Part shown: positions 10,101-16,630 of the stretch, piece by piece
How positions within the stretch are numbered: position 1 is the stretch's first letter
Layout of the letters: every line of letters begins with the position of its first letter
NCBI GenBank assembly: GCA_019695185.1
Contig: JAIBAN010000065.1
Coordinates: forward strand, 1 to 47,045
DNA from: Blastocatellia bacterium
GTDB taxonomy: Bacteria; Acidobacteriota; Blastocatellia; Chloracidobacteriales; Chloracidobacteriaceae
Direction of reading: 5' to 3'
DNA length: 47,045 nucleotides
Translations under genes and position numbers: made by a program
The notes under the pieces: generated by a model
What the model saw: only the letters and a program-made list of their open reading frames with translations
Database searches by the model: none
Told to the model about the DNA's origin: nothing

Positions 10101-10272
10101 TCGCCAGTTCCGGGTTGATTCCTTCCCACAGACCATCGCTGGCCGGGTCGGCAACCGGGGTCAAGCCGCTTTGCGGTGCTGCTGCGGAAGTCGTGCTGTT
10201 TTTTTGCAGCCAAGCGCCACTGAGCAGTGCAATTAGGGCGATGCAGGCAAGCAATTGGAAAACTCTGCGCAT
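7144..10272 (-). CDS. Secreted reprolysin-like zinc metallopeptidase with BACON and P domains
   Basis: This is a 1042-residue exported protease. A signal peptide (MRRVFQLLACIALIALLSGAW) is followed by a propeptide-like region, then a metzincin domain with the zinc motif HELGHQFGGRH at residues 371-381 and a Met-turn (TTVMAYAS) around M415. After it come Ig/PKD-like beta regions (about 480-715), a BACON-type repeat (about 720-801), a Gly-rich linker, a proprotein-convertase P domain (about 815-932, with WRGDVKVDLVGP and GAWKLRVYD) and a Ser/Thr-rich C-terminal beta domain. The likely role is extracellular protein degradation. The ATG at 10272 has GAGGA eight bases upstream; a TTG at 10287 is in frame but less likely. 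It is monocistronic, between a sigma-54 promoter and a strong terminator. The P and BACON domains are presumably for folding or substrate binding. Confidence 0.9.
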   Translation of the reverse strand: MRRVFQLLACIALIALLSGAWLQKNSTTSAAAPQSGLTPVADPASDGLWEGINPELAMATVSHEKQWIKPQEYRAAILNETALNFKLSQAPLEFTEAAVKHPLIMSLPMPDGSFARFSVVESPIMGSELAANWKEIKTYSGQGIDDPTATVRFDVSPVGLRAMILSENDTVYIDPVQQGGTNTYLTYSKNKYLRSDKRFACEMNNFSLPADLNDQLQAAPNTLPTENPIRLRTYRLVVCANAEYGNAAGGGNLTNARAAVVTTVNRVSGLYERDLAVRLSLVQSYVFVGTTTADPFTNTANTDATTSWTENTNYINTNFGAANYDVGHFFSTGAGGAGDIGQVCVSGRKANGATGQSAPTGDGYDIDYVAHELGHQFGGRHTFNSGGGTGCTAGARDTTGPVPNAVEPGSGTTVMAYASICGTQDLQGIGQGEGASGQVLAGASDDYFHGVSQERIINNVTSGTSTCGVQTTTTNNRPTVNAGADYTIPARTPFTLTTTSASDPDGDALTYCWEQVDQGAAITSGSVPNPDLTTNAIFRSWQPSTSNSRTFPERSVILNDSSKESRPGRHAKSLKGETLPTTARTMKFRCTVRDNRAGGGGVSWDEAVVTTASNTTPFAVTSPNTNVSWGAGSAQTVTWDVAGTSAAPVNCANVRITLSLDGGVTFPTILASTVPNTGSASVTLPGAITSTTARIKVEAVGNIFFDISNTNFTITTGSTCSYSASPTSISVAAAGGTSSVAVTAGAGCSWTSSSGASWITVSGSGSGNGSASLTIAANTATTSRTGTATVAGQTISVSQAAASGGGGGGGTTVTKNYSNTTATAIPDNNTTGITSTINVPTGDNLTISSLSVSVNITHTWRGDVKVDLVGPDNTTVNLKATSSSDSADNVVATYTPTGFNGKASAGAWKLRVYDLASADTGTLNNWSMAITGTTSTSTPAADFTVALSSTTGTWTRGSSYTRTFTVTRLNGHSSPVNITYTAPTGTFSSVTASVNPLTTTSNSSTLTFTVSSTTTTGAKTVTIIGTDGNGVQRSATLSLTVQ

Positions 10273-10344
10273 AGTGTAGATCCTCAATCTTGTTTTTTAC
10301 AGTTGGTGTAAACAGGGCGTGTTGTTGATGATGACTTTACCTAG

Positions 10345-10360
10345 TGCAATTTCCGTGCCA
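10345..10360 (-). promoter_or_regulatory. Sigma-54 (RpoN) -24/-12 promoter for the metallopeptidase gene
   Basis: On the minus strand the sequence is TGGCACGGAAATTGCA, preceded by C. It matches every fixed position of the sigma-54 consensus YTGGCACGrNNNTTGCW with correct spacing. It lies 73 bp upstream of the ATG, giving a leader of about 60 nt. This predicts that the gene needs RpoN and an AAA+ activator. Confidence 0.85.
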
Positions 10361-10600
10361 GAAAACTGGGCCTTTGAAAATCCTGCGCTCAACTCGTAAC
10401 CTATTAAAAACAAACGAGGTAACGTCTATGGCAGACTTAACTTGGATTGGAAGATCAAGGGGAGAGTGCCTGTCTAAACTTGCATAGCTAGTATACAGCT
10501 AAACCAGTCAGAAATTGTATTATTGCGATAAATCTTTTTTTTTCTAGGTTTTAGCTGTCCCGTTAAGTGTTTTTCCGAACTGTCTAGCTGATTGACACCC
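10361..10600 (-). promoter_or_regulatory. Upstream region of the sigma-54 promoter with an inverted-repeat pair
   Basis: These 240 bp between the promoter and the lytic transglycosylase terminator carry no credible gene; a 19-codon ORF at 10428 is too short to support. ACAGCTAAAC (10495-10504) and GTTTTAGCTGT (10548-10558) are inverted copies of one motif, 135-200 bp upstream of the -24 element, the usual distance for activator binding sites. Assignment as an enhancer is inference. The stretch is visibly AT-rich compared with the flanking genes. Confidence 0.45.
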
Positions 10601-10601
10601 T

Positions 10602-10648
10602 AAAAAAACAGCGCGGCTGAGATTATCCTCAACCGCGCCGTTTTTTTT
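10602..10648 (-). terminator. Terminator of the lytic transglycosylase gene, possibly bidirectional
   Basis: Arms 10611-10621 and 10628-10638 pair over 11 bp with one mismatch around a 6-base loop. There are seven A residues on the left side (T on the minus strand) and eight T residues on the right, so the hairpin can terminate in both directions. It lies 18 bp past the stop of the gene at 10666-11556. Confidence 0.9.
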
Positions 10649-10665
10649 GATTTGGTAAAAGAACT

Positions 10666-11556
10666 TTAGTGATTGGTCAGGAAAATGCCGCCTTTGGAAT
10701 CCCGCTCAACCCGCATCGGAGGTGGCGGTGTGGGTTCGGCCGCTTTCTTGCCAACCGTTGATTTCACCCCGTAATGTTTTTTCGAACCATACCGGTAGGT
10801 GATATTTTTAACGTAATTTTGCGTTTCCCTGATTTGTGGCACCCGGTACCCGTTGCGGATGACCCGATGTTCCCCAGCATTGTAGCCAGCCAATGCCAGT
10901 TCCACATTTCCGTTGAACATGTCCAGCAAATCGCGCAGGTAACGTGCCCCGGCATCAATGCTTTGTTTGGGGTCATAGAGGTTGGTCACCCCGTATCGCC
11001 TTCCCGTGCTGGGAATGAACTGCATCAACCCTCTGGCTCCTGCCGGTGACGTGGCATATTGCTTGAAACCGGATTCCTGGCGCATGACTTCCAAAATCAA
11101 CCGGGGGTCCACTCCATGCTTTTGCCCGGCTTCCTGAATCATTTGATCCAGTTCCGCTTTCCCGGTGGAAACAGTCAAAGCGGAGAAACTGCGGGCCGCA
11201 TTGGTTTTCGATTCACCGGCCACATATGAACTGGTCATCACCCAATTGCCGTTGGCATCGCGGGAAACACTCAGCATAGTCTGTGGACGTACAGTTTCAA
11301 CGACTTCCTCTTCTTTGGGTTTGGCTTCTTCAGGCGTTGCAACAGCAACGGTTTCTGTTTTCTTGGCTGGTTGCGGGGCTGGAGCAGGCGGAGGAGCCGG
11401 TGTGGCTGTCCGCGGGCTTCCGAAATCATCGTTGGTCATCACCCGGGCTGGTTTGGCAGGTTGATTTTCTTCTTCCTCCTGGGCCAGGACAGCCTGTCCG
11501 AACCCAACCACGAGTACGAACAGCAGTACCCAACGGAGCAAAAGATATTTTTTCAT
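10666..11556 (-). CDS. Periplasmic lytic transglycosylase (SLT domain)
   Basis: This protein cleaves the MurNAc-GlcNAc bond of peptidoglycan non-hydrolytically. It is 296 residues: a signal peptide (about 1-26, ending AVLAQ), a low-complexity Pro/Ala/Glu linker (about 27-90), a short beta region with RDANGNWVMTSSY, and a C-terminal goose-lysozyme-like SLT domain (about 130-260). The catalytic Glu is E161 in MRQESGF, followed by GLMQF (176-180) and AGYNAGE (223-229), all diagnostic of family 1 SLT domains. The ATG at 11556 has AAGGAAA upstream. It is monocistronic, with its own terminator. The long disordered linker suggests it reaches into the cell wall from an anchor or complex. Confidence 0.93.
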   Translation of the reverse strand: MKKYLLLRWVLLFVLVVGFGQAVLAQEEEENQPAKPARVMTNDDFGSPRTATPAPPPAPAPQPAKKTETVAVATPEEAKPKEEEVVETVRPQTMLSVSRDANGNWVMTSSYVAGESKTNAARSFSALTVSTGKAELDQMIQEAGQKHGVDPRLILEVMRQESGFKQYATSPAGARGLMQFIPSTGRRYGVTNLYDPKQSIDAGARYLRDLLDMFNGNVELALAGYNAGEHRVIRNGYRVPQIRETQNYVKNITYRYGSKKHYGVKSTVGKKAAEPTPPPPMRVERDSKGGIFLTNH

Positions 11557-11845
11557 TTCACTTGTTTCCTTTCACCAATTACACAAACGCCTGGCTGCAT
11601 GTACCAAAATGATTGCATGTTTGAGTCTCTTTCAAAACCTGGAGCGTTTGCCGTGTCATTGCCTTTTTCAGCAGATGGAACCCAAACTGGTATGAATTTT
11701 CTGAATATGAATGCAGATTGTTTTGGAATAAAGCTGGGCAAAGGCAAGTCTAGTGTAGGCATAGGGGGCGTGCCTGTCAACTGGGGTTTTGGCTGGTGTT
11801 TCATGGCTCACCCAAGGACGGTTGTGCGGGTCGGGCAGTGTGTTC

Positions 11846-12682
11846 TCAAATATCTGAGTTGAAACAGACTTCGATGATTTCACCCGGCTCATTCACTTGA
11901 AAAACAGCAATGGAGTCGGTTCCTTCATGAACACTGGCCAGACAACAAACAGAAACTGATTGGTTGTCAGAAAGGACCAACCGACGGCGATACTGTTTAT
12001 GCATGTGCCCGCACAAAACCAGTTTCGGTTTAAGCCACTGCACCACCAGTTCACTGATTTCATTGCCTACGCTGTCATAGCGCAGACTGCGGCGAACCTG
12101 CTCGAATTCAGCTTGGTCAGCCTCGTCAATGATATTGGCCGGCCATTCATGCAGCAACAGGATATCCACCCTGCCTTCCCGGTTGAGCAGAGGGTCAACG
12201 TCAGATTCGTTGAAGTACATGAAAGACTTATTGCTGACTGAGGCTATCCGGCTGATTTCCGGTCGCGGCTGGCTGTACCAATCGGCGTGGTAAATTCCTG
12301 ACAAACCAACCACATTCAGACTATTGACGGTCAGACAGCCGCTCCGACCCAGATACTGACAGTTGTGAATGAGTTCCGCCCCGGCAGGAAACCGGTCCAG
12401 GTATCCGTAAGGCTCATGGTTGCCACCGATGAAATAAACCGGCCAGGGAAACGTTGCCTTACCGTTATAAAATTCCGGAAAGTCCCCCAACCGCCGATAT
12501 TTCGACGGTGCCGCCATCGTGTGCAGATCGGCTTCATCCCGGTGCGGCTCAAAATCCCCGACCTGCAAGACAAATTCCAGCTTGCGCCGCAGCCGTTGCT
12601 CCGTGGCGGAAAGCAATTCGACCATGCGGAACATCCGGCCATGCACATCTCCGATGGCACCAAAATAAAATGGAGGCGGCAT
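11846..12682 (-). CDS. Metallophosphoesterase resembling lariat-debranching enzyme DBR1
   Basis: This 278-residue calcineurin-like phosphoesterase has all metal-ligand motifs: GDVHGR (D12, H14), GDF (D43), GGNHE (N88, H89), H178 in LLLHEWP and GHMH (H226, H228). Its sequence is unusually close to eukaryotic RNA lariat debranching enzyme: GDFEPHRDEADLHTM against DBR1 GDFQAVRNEADL, APSKYR against PPKYR, FIGGNHE, and the GLSGIYH and LLLHEWP positions against GISGIF and LSHDWP. DBR1 has Cys for the first Asp; here the canonical Asp is present. The DBR1 comparison is from memory and by eye. Substrate is unknown; a 2'-5' or other phosphodiester is an inference. The ATG at 12682 has GAGG upstream. 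It is 29 bp after the ACT gene, probably one operon. Confidence 0.85.
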   Translation of the reverse strand: MPPPFYFGAIGDVHGRMFRMVELLSATEQRLRRKLEFVLQVGDFEPHRDEADLHTMAAPSKYRRLGDFPEFYNGKATFPWPVYFIGGNHEPYGYLDRFPAGAELIHNCQYLGRSGCLTVNSLNVVGLSGIYHADWYSQPRPEISRIASVSNKSFMYFNESDVDPLLNREGRVDILLLHEWPANIIDEADQAEFEQVRRSLRYDSVGNEISELVVQWLKPKLVLCGHMHKQYRRRLVLSDNQSVSVCCLASVHEGTDSIAVFQVNEPGEIIEVCFNSDI

Positions 12683-12711
12683 ACGGCTCAGGCCTCATTT
12701 TTTCTTTCGTC

Positions 12712-13113
12712 TTAAAGCTCTATGGAATGCCCCAGTTCCCGCCACAACCGTATGGTTTGTTCCAGATGCGCGGCCTTCACAAGCACATAATCAGTATCAA
12801 AGGTGGAAAGCACAAAAACACTGATGCCGGCAGCGGCCAGCGGCGTAGTCAACGAAGAAACGATGCCGGTCATGGAAAAATCAAGCACGGCTTCAATTTT
12901 CAGGGCACGCCAGCCGGTTTCCGAGCGCGTGGCAGGTGGGACCGCCGCTTCCGGGCAGACGATGGAAAATTCATCCGGTGTGCGAGTACAGGAAAAAAAC
13001 GAATGTCCCACAGCCCAGGCTGGCAATGGCGCATCCGCCGTCAGCCGACAGACCGCCAACACCTCCGGCAGCACGGAAACGGTAAATGAATACGTTCCTT
13101 CCCGGTCATTCAT
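12712..13113 (-). CDS. ACT domain protein
   Basis: This 133-residue protein looks like a stand-alone pair of ACT-like modules, as in the CASTOR/ACT_7-type proteins: strands TYSFTVSVLPEVLAVCRL and LKIEAVLDFSMTGIVSSL, then ISVFVLSTFDTDYVLVK, which is the strongest family signature. ACT domains bind amino acids or other small ligands and regulate metabolism; the ligand is not known here. The start at 13113 (MNDREGTYSF) overlaps the end of the NamZ-like gene by 8 bp in ATGAATGA, so translation is coupled. A longer frame upstream lies wholly inside that gene and has no family support. Confidence 0.82.
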   Translation of the reverse strand: MNDREGTYSFTVSVLPEVLAVCRLTADAPLPAWAVGHSFFSCTRTPDEFSIVCPEAAVPPATRSETGWRALKIEAVLDFSMTGIVSSLTTPLAAAGISVFVLSTFDTDYVLVKAAHLEQTIRLWRELGHSIEL

Positions 13114-14275
13114 AGAGCAGGTAGTCGCGGCGGGTTTCGATAAAGGCTTCCATGTCGTCCTGCCACGTGGCGGAAATTTCCTCCCACGGCAGGTTTTCCT
13201 CAATCTGCCGCCGTAATACGTCATTCCCGACAATTACATCAAAGGGAAGCTTGTCTTCGACATATTCATAGGGCGGCTGTTTCCATTGAAAGTCATCCGG
13301 ATGAAAGGCATGGATGGCTTTCAAAATCTCAACGGCAATCTGGAAGGAACGGAGGCTGGCCCGGTTGAGAATATGAACCTGCACCCCTCCGCAGATTTGC
13401 CCGACAAATTTATGGAACGTCGGCTGAAAAAACGTCGGGCGGAAATGGACGCCCGGTAATTGCAATCCGTTCAGATGGTCTGCCAGCCGGTAGGGGTTGA
13501 TGTAGGGCGCGCCGATGATTTCAAACGGACGGGTCGTTCCCCGGCCTTCCGAAACCTGGGTGCCCTCAAACATGACCATGCCCGGATAGACAGTCGCCGT
13601 CTCAAGCGTCGGCATATTGGGCGAAGGCATCACCCAGGGCAGCCACGTTTTATCAATCCAGGTGGCACGGGTCCAACCAGCCAGCGGTGCCACCAGCAGT
13701 TCGCAGCCAATTCCGCAGGCTTCGTTAAAAAACCGGGCCAGTTCGCCCACGGTCATCCCGTGGCGCATCGGAATCGGGTACATCCCGACAAACGAGGCAA
13801 AGGCCGGATTCAGAATCGGCCCTTCCATGTCACGTCCGTTGATGGGGTTGGGCCGGTCAAGCACCACAAAAGGAATTCCCTTTTCCCGTGCAGCCTGCAT
13901 TCCCAATGCCATCGTGTAAATAAACGTGTAAACCCTGGTTCCCACATCCGGCACGTCAAAGACCAGCACATCCACATCCCGCAGCATTTCAGGCGTGGGT
14001 TTGCGGGTTTTGCCATAGAGACTGTAAACCGGAACTCCCAACCGGCTGTCCTTTGGCCAGCCTTCCCACTCAATCATGTTGTCCTGCGTTTCCCCCCGGA
14101 TTCCATGTTGCGGGCCAAACAAGGCGGTCAGTTGGAATTCGGTCCGGCGGGCGAACAAATCCGCTGCATGCTGCCAGCACATATCCACCGAAGCCGGGTT
14201 GACAATCAGGCCGACGCGTTTGCCGCGCAGCCACTCCATATGGTGGTCGAAAATACGTTCAAGTCCGGTCTGCAT
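13106..14275 (-). CDS. DUF1343 family protein, NamZ-like exo-beta-N-acetylmuramidase
   Basis: The 389-residue product matches DUF1343: GLERIFDHHMEWLRGKRVGL at the N-terminus, LFGPQHGIRGETQDNM, DVPDVGTRVYTFIYTM, LDRPNPINGRDMEGPIL, and PSPNMPTLETATVYPGMVMFEGT. The characterised member, NamZ of Bacillus subtilis, removes MurNAc from the non-reducing end of peptidoglycan fragments during cell-wall recycling. No signal peptide is evident from the chosen start, so a cytoplasmic role is possible, unlike secreted relatives. The ATG at 14275 matches family starts; the heptad repeat array ends only seven bases before it and no Shine-Dalgarno is present. An open frame continues upstream through the repeat but is not credible protein. 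Confidence 0.9.
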   Translation of the reverse strand: MQTGLERIFDHHMEWLRGKRVGLIVNPASVDMCWQHAADLFARRTEFQLTALFGPQHGIRGETQDNMIEWEGWPKDSRLGVPVYSLYGKTRKPTPEMLRDVDVLVFDVPDVGTRVYTFIYTMALGMQAAREKGIPFVVLDRPNPINGRDMEGPILNPAFASFVGMYPIPMRHGMTVGELARFFNEACGIGCELLVAPLAGWTRATWIDKTWLPWVMPSPNMPTLETATVYPGMVMFEGTQVSEGRGTTRPFEIIGAPYINPYRLADHLNGLQLPGVHFRPTFFQPTFHKFVGQICGGVQVHILNRASLRSFQIAVEILKAIHAFHPDDFQWKQPPYEYVEDKLPFDVIVGNDVLRRQIEENLPWEEISATWQDDMEAFIETRRDYLLYE

Positions 14276-14282
14276 ATTTTTT

Positions 14283-14463
14283 AGGGTCCAGGGTTCAGGG
14301 TCCAGGGTCCAGGGTCCAGGGTTCAGGGTCCGGGGTTCAGGGTTCAGGGTTCGGGGTCTTTTGAACGGATAATGGACAATTGACAATTATTTCCCCATTC
14401 AATCCTTCAGTTTATCAGTTATTTGAAAACCCTGGACCCTGAACCCTAAACCCTGAACCCTAG
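14283..14463. repeat. Two-arm heptad hairpin array, AGGGTTC/AGGGTCC type
   Basis: The left arm (14283-14359) is eleven consecutive 7-base units, mostly AGGGTCC or AGGGTTC. The right arm (14430-14463) is the complementary set CCCTGGA, CCCTGAA, CCCTAAA, CCCTGAA, CCCT. The arms are separated by 70 bp. The array fills the gap between two minus-strand genes. It ends 7 bp before the NamZ-like start and supplies the TAG stop codon of the ThyX-like gene (14460-14462). Confidence 0.95.
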
Positions 14464-16013
14464 AAAACCCGCTGATATTCATCCAGGTCCAGTTTCCATA
14501 CCCGCACACCACAAAACCGGTCGCCTTCAGGGCAAATCGGTTTCTTTTTGGCTTGCAGCCGTTGGGTGCAGGGTGGAAGCAAATGTTTTCCAATCAATGG
14601 ATTGACCACCCGAATCTGGCGGGCTTCCTCAACCGAGGCGCGCCAGATTTCCTCCTGAGCCAGATAGCACAACCGCATCCGATGTTTGTGCTGGAGGTTG
14701 GCCAGGTCAGCCGATTCGGTAAAGCGGATGGAAACGGCATTCGGCAACAGGTAGAGGGCAAATTCCTCGCTGACGCCCAGTGCCAGCAGCCGGTTGATGT
14801 GATTCCAGGTCCGCTCCATGGTTTCGTGGTAAAGCCGCTCGACTTCCGGGTCCTGTCGAATCAGCTCCGGAGTGATGTAATCAGGCTCACCGAAATAATG
14901 CGCCGCCAGGACCGGACGGGAAGCCGGGGTCATCCGATGGCGCTGGTCCTGCGAATCCGCCGTATGGCTGATTTTCCGGCGAAAGGTATAGTTGGGGTGA
15001 ACCAGCGTCCGGGCCAGTTTGGAATGGGTGGTCAAATTTAAGGATTCGCCCAGCAGACGGTTCTGCTGCGGTTCAAGCACCAGAGCAATTGCCTCCGCAT
15101 CGCTCATCGCAGAGCCGGGAATTCCCAGCACCTCGCGTACTGAAGCAGCCAAAACCGTCTCATTATTGGTTTTATAATCCACCAGTTGCGAAATGTAGCC
15201 ATTCAAACTGCGGTCGAACTCGCTGCAAAACTGTTTTCTGGAGGCCAGCGTGGTGCAGTGCTCGTGCGTTTGGAAAAAGGCGAATTCGGGAGTTTCCTCG
15301 ATGGGAAGCGGTTCCTCTAAAACGGTTTGGTAGAGTGGGTCATGCGCCAAAAGGGCCTGTACCATCGCCGTCACCACTTCCCGCTGCTCTGCCGGCGTAT
15401 CATATTGATTGCACAACCGGTAATACCTGAGCAGCGTGACGCCGCTGACCGTGTGGTACATGTAGGCAAACGTCGCCACCGGCAGCACATAGCGGGCGCA
15501 TTCCAGTGCCCGTTTCCGCAACTTCGCCCTGATTTTTTTATCCTCGGTATTGTGTTTGGTAAAAAGCTTGTTGTACTCGCAGGCAACAATCGGCATCAGC
15601 CGTTCGGTCAGTTGCTCATAGGCTGCCGTTTGCTCTGCCATCGCGGTGGTGTAACAGGCAAGTGCTTCGCCTGACAGGGGGGGAATGGCATATGAATCGG
15701 GTTTCACCGCTACGTAACGCTGACTGACCTGCTCGCTGTTGTAAAACGGATGAGCGTGCAAAAAGCTCCAGATGAACTGCCGCGAAACGTTGGCAATGGC
15801 GAATTGGAAATGGGCGTGCTGGTATGTGGTGTGGTGCCCGGCCTGATAAATGCTCTGCGCCAGCGGTTCAAAATTTTCCGTGATGTCTTCGTCACGGATG
15901 ATGCCTTTGCTCGAATAGCAGGTTTTGGCCGTTGCCACCACGTTTTTGAACGGGGTCGGAAAGGTCTTGGTGAGACTGACAACCGGTGGAGCTGAAAGAA
16001 ATGGCTGGGACAT
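14460..16013 (-). CDS. Duplicated ThyX-like (FAD-dependent thymidylate synthase) protein
   Basis: At 517 residues this is about twice the usual ThyX length and contains two ThyX-like halves. The first has SRQFIWSFLHAHPFYNSEQ followed by VSQRY (residues 77-100), corresponding to the substrate-binding loop with the RHR part changed, and ARYVLPVATFAYMYHTVSG with PAEQREV (173-213). The second has DQRHRMTPASRP (356-367), the closest match to RHRxxSxxxxSxR but with only one Ser kept, and YLLPNAVSIRFTESA with AQEEI (421-455). ThyX makes dTMP from dUMP using methylenetetrahydrofolate and FADH2. Whether either half is catalytic is uncertain. Three C-terminal Cys (482, 494, 501) might bind metal. The start is the ATG at 16013; the stop is provided by the adjoining repeat. 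Confidence 0.85.
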   Translation of the reverse strand: MSQPFLSAPPVVSLTKTFPTPFKNVVATAKTCYSSKGIIRDEDITENFEPLAQSIYQAGHHTTYQHAHFQFAIANVSRQFIWSFLHAHPFYNSEQVSQRYVAVKPDSYAIPPLSGEALACYTTAMAEQTAAYEQLTERLMPIVACEYNKLFTKHNTEDKKIRAKLRKRALECARYVLPVATFAYMYHTVSGVTLLRYYRLCNQYDTPAEQREVVTAMVQALLAHDPLYQTVLEEPLPIEETPEFAFFQTHEHCTTLASRKQFCSEFDRSLNGYISQLVDYKTNNETVLAASVREVLGIPGSAMSDAEAIALVLEPQQNRLLGESLNLTTHSKLARTLVHPNYTFRRKISHTADSQDQRHRMTPASRPVLAAHYFGEPDYITPELIRQDPEVERLYHETMERTWNHINRLLALGVSEEFALYLLPNAVSIRFTESADLANLQHKHRMRLCYLAQEEIWRASVEEARQIRVVNPLIGKHLLPPCTQRLQAKKKPICPEGDRFCGVRVWKLDLDEYQRVF

Positions 16014-16139
16014 AATCAGTTTAGGCAGAGACGTGCGAAATCATCTTCCGGCACTGCCATCAGTGCCAGTCCAAGTACGCCTCCACTGACGAACCACTGA
16101 AGTCGCATTCTATGCCACACGGATGCCTGCCGGTGCTTC

Positions 16140-16523
16140 TCAAACTCTTGGCTTGATTTCGTAAGTAACAGCATTAAAAGGCGTTTCCCAGGCCCGTACC
16201 TTGTACACCTGATACGCTTCGGTATCAATCATCCCGGCGACTTCGTGGAGAATGAACACCGCAATATTTTCCGTCGAAGGGTTCATTTCCCTGTCAAAGG
16301 GCGGCAGGTCATTGAGAAACTTGTGGTCCAGATAATCCATGACCTTTTTCGTTGCGGCGCGGACATCGCGGAAATCAACCAGAATATGACGTTTGTCCAA
16401 TTTTTCGCCGCGCACATAGACTTCAATACGCCAGTTATGCCCATGGAGCGGTTCCGGGCCGTCGCCTTCCTCACGCAACCGATGGGCTGCACAGAAAGAC
16501 TCTTCAATCATCACTTCAAACAT
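16140..16523 (-). CDS. 6-pyruvoyltetrahydropterin synthase / QueD family protein
   Basis: This 127-residue protein has the T-fold of the PTPS/QueD family. Zinc ligands are H14 in CAAHRL and H27, H29 in LHGHNW; later features are VDFRDVRAATKKVMDYLDH, NPSTENIAVFI and the C-terminal AWETPFNAVTYE, all standard. The catalytic Cys that normally lies four residues before HGH is absent: the sequence is GPEPLHGH, with Pro at that place and Glu next to it. C11 exists but is in another position. This recalls PTPS-III-type paralogues, in which the Cys is lost and which can replace FolB in folate synthesis; so a folate rather than queuosine role is possible (inference). ATG 16523 matches family starts. 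It lies between YihY and ThyX-like genes on the same strand. Confidence 0.9.
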   Translation of the reverse strand: MFEVMIEESFCAAHRLREEGDGPEPLHGHNWRIEVYVRGEKLDKRHILVDFRDVRAATKKVMDYLDHKFLNDLPPFDREMNPSTENIAVFILHEVAGMIDTEAYQVYKVRAWETPFNAVTYEIKPRV

Positions 16524-16630
16524 AGCTGCAACAAGAATTCCTTCAAGAATTTCGGGGTAAGAGGATGGAAACGCGCAACAATAGTGAAAAACGAGGGGAA
16601 AGTCTACTACCGTGGCTGGTTGGCGGGCGC

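Noticed and set aside
13114..13233. N-terminal extension of the ACT protein to 13233
   Set aside because: The extra 40 residues lie inside the NamZ-like gene, are Arg/Pro-rich and lack family support; the ATGAATGA overlap start fits better.
16016..16228. Small minus-strand ORF (70 codons, possible membrane segment) between the QueD-like and ThyX-like genes
   Set aside because: It overlaps the 3' end of the QueD-like gene by about 90 bases, has no credible ribosome site, and shows no recognisable family.
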